NCBI GenBank assembly: GCA_002337215.1
Contig: DDFO01000058.1
Location: 25,978 to 34,689, forward strand
Source: Phycisphaerales bacterium UBA1926
GTDB lineage: Bacteria; Planctomycetota; Phycisphaerae; Phycisphaerales; UBA1924
Reading direction: 5' to 3'
Length of the DNA stretch: 8,712 nt
Part shown: positions 1 through 4,506 of the stretch, piece after piece
Layout of the letters: every line of letters starts with the position of its first letter
How positions within the stretch are numbered: position 1 is the first letter of the stretch
Notes under the pieces: generated by a model
Told to the model about the DNA's origin: nothing
Database searches by the model: none
Seen by the model: only the letters and a program-made list of their open reading frames with translations
Translations under genes and position numbers: made by a program

Positions 1-1
1 C

Positions 2-2836
2 GGCGTTGGGGCCGACTCGTTCGCTTTCGGCGATCTCACACTCGACGGCATCTCGGATCTCGCGATCATCGACCTCAACGGGGGAACGCCGGACCGCGTC
101 CTTGTCCTTGCGGGCGAGGGCGACGGCACGTTCTGCGAGTTCGCCGAGCTCGACCTCGGCATCGCGATCAACCCCGAGCGGTGCCTGATCGCGGACATCG
201 ACGCCGACGGGGACAACGACCTGCTCGTGACCGCCGATAGCAACGATCCCGATCAGCCCGCTGGCACCGACCTCGTGGTCATTTTCGAAAGCAACCCGGG
301 CGCTCAGGACTGCAACAACAACAGCATCCCCGACAGCGACGAGACTTTCCCCGAGCTGAACTGGGACACCGACGCCGGCGGGCTCTTCTCCGCGTCGTCG
401 TCGTGGTGCCCGCGTCGCCCGCCAGCGCCGGGCGACGACGTCGCGTTCGATCTCGATGGAGTGTTTGACGCGACGTTGAACACGGGCTTCTTGGTCGAGC
501 AGGTTGAGTTCAGGCGAGGCTCACCCCGCCTGATCGCGCCGGGTGGCCCCGGGATGCCGCCCACCCTCACCATCGGCGATGCGCGGTCGTCCGCAGCGGG
601 TGGACGAGACGGCGACCTCGAGGTCGGGGTGCTCCCGGGTGTGCCCGCGACGCTCGAGATCGCGGGGGGAACCGTCCTCGTCGGCCCCGCCCCGTCAGTC
701 GACACGATCCATATCGCCACGGTCCAGGACACGATCGGTGACGTCCGCGTCACGGGCCCCGACACGCTGCTGCGAGCCAACGCGTCGCGCATCGACATCG
801 GTACGTTCGGCCATGGCTCGCTCCTCATCGACGGTGGGGGGCGGGTCGAGGGCGGTGAGATGCTGCTCGGTCTGATCGCGACCGAGACGAACGCAGGAAC
901 CGGGACGCTCTCGGTCCGGGGCGAGGGGTCCGTCGCCGATATCGAAACAAGCGTCGTCATCCGGCAGGGCAGGGTCGAAGTGCTCGACGGAGGTGCCGTC
1001 AACGCGCTCGTCATCAATGTGCAGGGCGGCGAGCTCGTGGGGAACGGAACACTCAACGCGAACATCAGCAACCGCGGCGTTGTCGCTCCGGGCGCCGATG
1101 ATCTGCGGGGCACACTCAACGTCGTGGGCGGATACAACCAGCAGGGCACCGCGCAGGGTGTCGTGCAGACCGGTCAACTCCGCATGGACCTCGCGGGCGA
1201 GCAGGATTCCGACAAGCTCATCATCAGCGGCACTGCGCAGCTCGCCGGGGGGCTCAAAGTCGTCGCCGCGGGCGATCTGAGCGACCTTGCGGACGACGTC
1301 TCCATCCCGATCGTCGAGGCTGGCTCGATCGCGAGCCGGTTCGATGTCGCCTTCCTGCCCGGTCTTTCGGCGGGGCGGTTCCTTCGAGTTGTCTACAACG
1401 AGTCCGGGACGGTGTCGCTCGTCGTGGGAACGCTCGAAGGAGACCTCGGGTTCGGTAGTGAGAACAGCGTGGGGTTCGGGGGCGTTCCCCGCGCCGCGAC
1501 GCTCGCCGACATGAATCTCGACGGGCTCCCCGATGTCGTTCTCGCTGTCCCCGACGACGTCAATCCTTCCGGCGCTCCCGGGAGCATCATCGTCTTATTC
1601 AACGGTGGACTGGGCGGCCCCGGAGGCGACGAATGGCTCGGTTTCACATCCAGCATCCAGGTCCCCGCTGGTGTCGATCCCGCGGCGGTCGCGGTCGCCG
1701 ATCTCGATCTGGACGGTGGACCGGACATCGTCGTCGCCAACCGTGGTGAAGACAACGTCCTTGTTCTTGTCAACAACGGCTCTGGTGAGATCGATTCGAT
1801 CACGCCCTTCGCGTCGGTCGGGTTCAACGACACCCCGACAGCTGTCGCGATCGGCGATCTCAACGAGGACGGACGCAACGACGTCGCCGTCGCCGGGCTT
1901 GATCCGAACAACAGCGTCGTGGGAGAGCTCACCGTTCGCCTAAACAGCGGGGGCACAGGTGGGGGCTGGGCCGGGCTCGGTGCCAACGCCTTCCGGTTCA
2001 CTGTCGGCTCCGGCGCTGGCTCAATGGAAATCGGCGACTTTGACAACGACACCTGCCTCGATATCTTCCTTACCACCGACGGCGACGAAGGTGTGAACCT
2101 GCTCGACAACCTGGGCAATGAGTTTGGTTTGTGGCAAGGCTTTTTGCTTCCCCGGACCGTCATCCGAACCGGGCAGAACCCCGTAGCCGCCACGACGAAA
2201 GATCTCGACGGCGACGGCTTTCTCGATCTGATCGTCGCCGACGGGTCCGACAGCACGCTCTCGATCATCCTTCAGGAAGGGATCATCGGTGAGCTCGAGT
2301 TCAGGCCGCCCACGGCCTTTGCAATCGGGACCGATCCACGTTCCGTGGTCTCCGCCGATCTCGACGGGGACGGCGACAGCGACCTCGCCCTTGTCGTGAA
2401 TGACGAAAGCGAGACCGCCCGGGTCGTTCAGCTCTACCGGAACGATCTCGACGTTGGTTCCGCTCAGCTCCAGTTCTCGCCCGCGTCCACGATTGTCTCC
2501 CAGAGCGGCGAACCCCTGTTCGTGCTCGCCGGTGATGTCGACGGGCTGAACGGTGATGATGTCATCGCGATCGGGCTCGCCGTTTCACCGCCCCCGGGCA
2601 GTCGGGGTGGCGGGATCTCCGGTCAGGTCACCACGACGCTCAACATCGGGCAATCGCTCGGGTGCAACGTCGCCGACATTGCCGAACCATTCGATGTGCT
2701 TGATCTCGCGGACATCTCCGTCTTCGTGACGGGTTTCACGAGCGGCGACCCCGTTGTTGATTTTGATCAGAACGGCATCTACGACCTCGCGGACATCACC
2801 GTGTTCGTGACCGGGTTCGCGGCTGGTTGTCATTGA
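2..2836 (+). CDS. Large secreted FG-GAP/VCBS repeat protein with autotransporter-like beta region and C-terminal GC-type dockerin (5' partial)
   Basis: The frame is open from base 2 to the TGA at 2834-2836, giving 944 visible residues; the true start lies left of the window. The GTG at 227 is only an internal Val. Visible order: two FG-GAP/VCBS calcium-loop repeats (around residues 9-26 and 62-80, the second with DIDADGDND); a Cys-containing loop DCNNNSIPDSDE (103-114); a beta-strand-rich stretch (about 150-475) with GVVAPG and GTLNVVGGY, of the kind seen in autotransporter-associated and PEP-CTERM proteins; then about seven VCBS repeats (about 480-865) with D-x-[DN]-x-DG-x-x-D loops such as DLDGDGDSD; and a terminal module (888-943) starting at Cys888, holding two near-identical halves (DLADISVFVTGF and DLADITVFVTGF, 27 residues apart) and ending Gly-Cys-His. 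That module matches the GC-type dockerin class. VCBS repeats normally form calcium-bound beta-propellers outside the cell. Ligand, cohesin partner and exact role cannot be read from the sequence. Confidence 0.9.
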   Translation, partial: GVGADSFAFGDLTLDGISDLAIIDLNGGTPDRVLVLAGEGDGTFCEFAELDLGIAINPERCLIADIDADGDNDLLVTADSNDPDQPAGTDLVVIFESNPGAQDCNNNSIPDSDETFPELNWDTDAGGLFSASSSWCPRRPPAPGDDVAFDLDGVFDATLNTGFLVEQVEFRRGSPRLIAPGGPGMPPTLTIGDARSSAAGGRDGDLEVGVLPGVPATLEIAGGTVLVGPAPSVDTIHIATVQDTIGDVRVTGPDTLLRANASRIDIGTFGHGSLLIDGGGRVEGGEMLLGLIATETNAGTGTLSVRGEGSVADIETSVVIRQGRVEVLDGGAVNALVINVQGGELVGNGTLNANISNRGVVAPGADDLRGTLNVVGGYNQQGTAQGVVQTGQLRMDLAGEQDSDKLIISGTAQLAGGLKVVAAGDLSDLADDVSIPIVEAGSIASRFDVAFLPGLSAGRFLRVVYNESGTVSLVVGTLEGDLGFGSENSVGFGGVPRAATLADMNLDGLPDVVLAVPDDVNPSGAPGSIIVLFNGGLGGPGGDEWLGFTSSIQVPAGVDPAAVAVADLDLDGGPDIVVANRGEDNVLVLVNNGSGEIDSITPFASVGFNDTPTAVAIGDLNEDGRNDVAVAGLDPNNSVVGELTVRLNSGGTGGGWAGLGANAFRFTVGSGAGSMEIGDFDNDTCLDIFLTTDGDEGVNLLDNLGNEFGLWQGFLLPRTVIRTGQNPVAATTKDLDGDGFLDLIVADGSDSTLSIILQEGIIGELEFRPPTAFAIGTDPRSVVSADLDGDGDSDLALVVNDESETARVVQLYRNDLDVGSAQLQFSPASTIVSQSGEPLFVLAGDVDGLNGDDVIAIGLAVSPPPGSRGGGISGQVTTTLNIGQSLGCNVADIAEPFDVLDLADISVFVTGFTSGDPVVDFDQNGIYDLADITVFVTGFAAGCH

Positions 2837-2846
2837 TTGAATCAAT
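2832..2846. repeat. 15-bp palindrome spanning the stop codon of the VCBS gene
   Basis: ATTGATTGAATCAAT is a perfect inverted repeat with 7-nt arms around a central G at 2839, and it includes the TGA stop at 2834-2836. The AT-rich arms and one-base centre make it a poor RNA hairpin, and no T-run follows, so it is not a convincing intrinsic terminator. It could be a protein-binding palindrome or chance. Confidence 0.35.
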
Positions 2847-2978
2847 AGGGCCCGCAGAGCTGATCTCTCGGTTCTTCTGGTTTGGTACCTCTACCGAAGC
2901 GATGGACATCTCAACCTCTGCGAGCGGAAGGTCGCCTTTTCAAATGTGTGAATCACGCGGACGGTATGGTGAACATGA

Positions 2979-3101
2979 GAATGTGGTCTGTTAAACAGCC
3001 TCGCAAGCCCGTTGATCCGCCGTGAGTGGCCCGAGGCCCTGTTGAACAATGACTCGTTCTCCGCGTTCCAGCGGTTCATCGACGAGAAGCAGCAGGGCTG
3101 A
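2979..3101 (+). pseudogene. Possible gene remnant: orphan 40-codon C-terminal reading frame
   Basis: This frame opens right after a TGA at 2976-2978 and ends at TGA 3099-3101. Its last part reads NNDSFSAFQRFIDEKQQG, an amphipathic, protein-like C-terminus with normal composition. It has no ATG; the only possible starts are CTG 2988 or TTG 3012, without a clear Shine-Dalgarno sequence. I do not recognise the family. It may be the tail of a gene whose front was lost when the region was rearranged, or a chance frame. Confidence 0.2.
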
Positions 3102-3242
3102 ATGGCTACAAGGCCTCTTGAATAGCCGCGGCATACCCGGTGTGGTAATTACCCCCGAAGTATGCAAAGGACGCTCTCAGTTGCAACAGTTCGGGAAAAT
3201 ATACCCATTCGGAACGCGAATGTATCGGCGGGCAAACTTACG

Positions 3243-3248
3243 TATACT
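3243..3248 (+). promoter_or_regulatory. Possible -10 box before the tRNA-like sequence
   Basis: TATACT lies 10 bp before the tRNA-like start at 3259, where a -10 element of a tRNA promoter would sit. No matching -35 element is visible 16-18 bp upstream (the bases there read ATGTAT), so a housekeeping sigma promoter is only weakly supported. Confidence 0.2.
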
Positions 3249-3258
3249 TCGCACGCAT

Positions 3259-3339
3259 GCCAAGTTATGTTGGTCATCGGTGCCCGCGCCGTGCTGATTT
3301 GTAAACTGAATGTCGCCGGTTCGAATCCGACAGGTGGCT
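3259..3339 (+). tRNA. Degenerate tRNA-Thr(UGU)-like sequence; 3' half in perfect register, 5' half decayed
   Basis: From 3293 onward the sequence follows tRNA numbering exactly: anticodon-arm 5' strand 3293-3297, loop TTTGTAA (3298-3304) with anticodon TGT at 3300-3302 after the U33-equivalent, 3' strand 3305-3309, a 5-nt variable loop (3310-3314), T stem 3315-3319, T loop TTCGAAT (3320-3326), T stem 3327-3331, acceptor 3' strand AGGTGGC (3332-3338) and discriminator T at 3339. CCA is not encoded. Decay is plain. The anticodon stem keeps only two of five pairs, the T stem has one C-A mismatch, the best 5' acceptor strand (GCCAAGT at 3259-3265) pairs at five of seven positions, and the 5' half is about 8 nt too long with no proper D arm. 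It is therefore probably a pseudo-tRNA, or a tRNA 3' half carried as an attachment-site copy. A truncated integrase start follows at 3454. Threonine identity rests on the anticodon and similarity to bacterial tRNA-Thr(UGU) from memory. Confidence 0.5.
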
Positions 3340-3369
3340 TTGTCACAACTTCAGCCGAACGCAGCACTT

Positions 3370-3451
3370 CGCGTACCTGCCCGTGTCGGGCAGAGCGGCT
3401 CCGAGAGCCCTTGGCCGGTGGTCATTCCCACCCAGGGCCGCGAGGTACGCG
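3370..3451 (+). promoter_or_regulatory. 82-nt four-way-junction structure immediately upstream of the integrase start
   Basis: A perfect 9-bp outer stem, CGCGTACCT (3370-3378) with AGGTACGCG (3443-3451), encloses three hairpins. Hairpin 1 is GCCCG-TGT-CGGGC (3379-3391). Hairpin 2 is GGCTC-CGA-GAGCC (3397-3409). Hairpin 3 pairs GGCCGGTGG (3413-3421) with CCACC (3428-3432) and GGCC (3436-3439), leaving a 6-nt loop and a 3-nt bulge. The outer stem ends 2 nt before the integrase ATG at 3454 and buries most of the only Shine-Dalgarno-like bases, GAGG (3442-3445). It could be an RNA leader controlling translation, a structured single-stranded recombination site, or an unknown small RNA. I cannot match it to a named family. 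The pairings are read directly; the role is inference. Confidence 0.45.
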
Positions 3452-3453
3452 CG

Positions 3454-3684
3454 ATGCCGCGTTCAAACCCCTCCATCCCGAAGTACTCTCTTCACAAGCC
3501 GAGCGGGCGCACCCGCGTCCGGATTGGCGGCCGTGACATCAATCTCGGCGCGCATGGCTCGTCCGAGTCGAAGGGAGCGTACTGGCGGATAGTCGCCGAG
3601 CACCTCGCGGGCGCGGTCCTACCGAAATCTGGATTGCCTGGGTTGCGTTGCTCGGTCCTTCATCTTCGACCGAATCGCCGGTGA
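3454..3684 (+). pseudogene. Truncated N-terminus of a phage-type integrase (tyrosine recombinase-like)
   Basis: From the ATG at 3454 the frame encodes 76 residues. Residues about 7-53 contain IPKYSLHKPSGRTRVRI, then GGRDINLGAHGSSESKGAYW and IVAEHLAG. This pattern (PKY-x-x-HK-x-SG, a beta hairpin, GRD-x-x-LG, then GS-x-ES) is the start I associate with planctomycete integrases, forming the N-terminal arm-binding region before the core-binding domain. From about 3616 the protein no longer looks like an integrase, and the frame stops at TGA 3682-3684. The core-binding and catalytic domains (Arg-His-Arg-Tyr) are absent, and no other frame nearby continues them. A full enzyme is usually over 300 residues, so this copy cannot recombine DNA. 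The open frame extends upstream to 3310, but that part runs through the tRNA-like T arm and the structured segment. Family recognition is by memory of the motif. Confidence 0.55.
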
Positions 3685-3698
3685 CCGGTGACCGGTGG
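3678..3698. repeat. Three tandem 7-bp units CCGGTGA/CCGGTGA/CCGGTGG
   Basis: Three consecutive 7-bp units, the last with one change, lie at the ragged end of the integrase remnant. The stop codon of that frame (3682-3684) falls inside the first unit. The repeat could mark a slipped-strand or end-joining junction where the rest of the integrase was lost, or be chance. Confidence 0.5.
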
Positions 3699-3884
3699 GC
3701 GTATCTGAGCTCCCTCAGCCAGAGGAGATGTGGAACGCGTCCACGTCTCTCAGAATCTGGCGAGGTCACGACGACAGCAGACCGATCACCCCGCGACGCA
3801 CATCGTGACAACCCTTGCACCATGTTCCGCAGAGGATCGACCACCGCGGGAGCCTTCCTCGGTGAGCATTCCTTCGGCCATTCT

Positions 3885-3913
3885 CAGAAAAAATCTGGTT
3901 CCCAGAAAAAAAA
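3885..3913. promoter_or_regulatory. Paired A-tracts around a small hairpin, about 100 bp before the dockerin gene
   Basis: A run of six A (3888-3893) and a run of eight A (3906-3913) flank the inverted repeat TCTGG-TTC-CCAGA (3894-3906). Long A-tracts stand out in this GC-rich DNA. Upstream of a plus-strand gene they may act as an UP element or bent DNA. Read on the minus strand, the same hairpin is followed by six T and so resembles a weak intrinsic terminator, but no minus-strand gene ends here. I cannot place clear -35 and -10 boxes. Confidence 0.3.
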
Positions 3914-4003
3914 CCCGCTGCGTCTCGTCTAGTGGAGTGAACGGCGGCGCTCTCTGGCAACCACGCCGCGCCGCCGGGGTCTAGCTCGCGAACTTGCAGA
4001 AAC

Positions 4004-4008
4004 GGAGG
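4004..4008 (+). promoter_or_regulatory. Shine-Dalgarno GGAGG for the small dockerin gene
   Basis: GGAGG ends 4 bases before the ATG at 4013. The spacing is short but the match is strong, and it fixes the start of a reading frame that begins with a signal peptide. Confidence 0.7.
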
Positions 4009-4012
4009 CGGT

Positions 4013-4420
4013 ATGCATCGAACGAGATGGAGCGTGATCGCTGCGCTGTCGGCCAGCCTACCCACCGCGGCTACCGGCGCACAGCCGTACAGCATCGATT
4101 CTTTCACAATAGACGGGGGCGGTGCCAGGCTCACCGGCTCGACATACACGCTCTCGGGCACCGTCGGGCAGCCCGACACAGGCGTGCTCACGGGTACATC
4201 GTTCTCAATCAGCGGCGGGTTTTGGGCGGATGCTGTCGAGTTCTCCTGCAACCCCGCCGACGTCGCCGAGCCGTTCGGCGTGCTGGATCTCAGCGACATC
4301 AATGTCTTCGTCAGCGCGTTCGTGTCCTTCGACCCGGTCGCCGACCTGAACAACGACGGGATCTTCGATCTGAGCGACCTCGGAGGGTTCGTTACAGCAT
4401 TCCTCACCGGCTGCCCCTGA
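4013..4420 (+). CDS. Small secreted protein with C-terminal GC-type dockerin
   Basis: The product has 135 residues. Residues 1-23 are a short Sec signal peptide: MHRTR, a modest hydrophobic core, and a likely cleavage after TGA before Gln24. Residues 30-72 carry a motif common in secreted planctomycete and other bacterial proteins: TIDGGG, a beta hairpin ending YTLSGTVGQPDTG, then SFSISGGFW. Residues 79-134 are a GC-type dockerin: it opens with Cys79 and ADVAEPFG, has two calcium-loop halves (VLDLSDINVFVSAF and NNDGIFDLSDLGGFVTAF), and ends Gly133-Cys134-Pro135. The paired Cys79 and Cys134 could form a disulfide. The module parallels the end of the VCBS gene upstream. The TGA at 4418-4420 is followed by 86 bp and then the S74-domain gene on the same strand, so cotranscription is possible. 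The core is too short to suggest an enzyme; it may be a surface-attached adaptor. Architecture is seen directly; partner and role are unknown. Confidence 0.85.
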   Translation: MHRTRWSVIAALSASLPTAATGAQPYSIDSFTIDGGGARLTGSTYTLSGTVGQPDTGVLTGTSFSISGGFWADAVEFSCNPADVAEPFGVLDLSDINVFVSAFVSFDPVADLNNDGIFDLSDLGGFVTAFLTGCP

Positions 4421-4493
4421 TCCGGCGCGTCGCACCCACCAGCGTTTTGTTTCCATCGCTCCACACATCCCGCGGCCGTGCTCGGTCGCTGTC

Positions 4494-4498
4494 AGGAG
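4494..4498 (+). promoter_or_regulatory. Shine-Dalgarno AGGAG for the S74-domain gene
   Basis: AGGAG lies 8 bases before the ATG at 4507. The frame is open much further upstream (an in-frame ATG at 3994), but that part overlaps the 4013 gene. The Shine-Dalgarno sequence and the signal peptide right after 4507 decide the start. Confidence 0.75.
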
Positions 4499-4506
4499 AG
4501 ACCACC

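Larger units (their letters stand above)
2837..4012. other. Gene-poor region with remnants of an integrated element
   Basis: No intact gene is convincing in these 1.2 kb. GC is visibly lower between about 2840 and 3310 than in the flanking genes, with several AT-rich words. The stretch holds a possible gene tail (2979-3101), a tRNA-like sequence (3259-3339), a multi-hairpin segment (3370-3451), a truncated integrase start (3454-3684), a 7-bp triplicate (3678-3698) and A-tracts (3885-3913). Smaller perfect inverted repeats are GGTAATTACC at 3144-3153 and CATTCG/CGAATG at 3206-3222. Between 3700 and 3880 I see no recognisable gene or motif. The order tRNA-like sequence then integrase start suggests decayed mobile DNA; this is inference. 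Confidence 0.6.

Noticed and set aside
227..229. GTG at 227 as the start of the VCBS gene
   Set aside because: The frame continues to the window edge with a clear FG-GAP/VCBS repeat upstream, so this is an internal Val.
304..1149. Long minus-strand frames opposite the VCBS gene (also 1393-2268)
   Set aside because: Ser/Pro/Arg-rich shadows typical of high-GC coding DNA; the plus strand has coherent domains.
2702..2818. Tandem DNA repeat near the end of the VCBS gene (81-nt period)
   Set aside because: It is explained by the two homologous halves of the dockerin module, not by an independent repeat element.
3049..3297. Plus-strand 82-codon frame before the tRNA-like sequence
   Set aside because: Its first part is a shifted reading of another frame, its end runs into the tRNA-like sequence, and it has no Shine-Dalgarno sequence or recognisable domain.
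3149..3367. Minus-strand reading frame of 72 codons containing VGFEPATFSLQ
   Set aside because: It is the antisense of the tRNA-like T arm and anticodon arm. GFEPATF-type peptides are a well-known artefact of translating tRNA genes backwards.
3648..3984. Overlapping plus-strand frames of 84-94 codons after the integrase remnant
   Set aside because: Low-complexity composition, no ribosome-binding site, no domain, and they do not continue the integrase.
3994..4506. Upstream extension of the S74 gene to the ATG at 3994
   Set aside because: The extension is Arg-rich, overlaps the dockerin gene in another frame, and would bury the signal peptide; AGGAG and the signal peptide support 4507.
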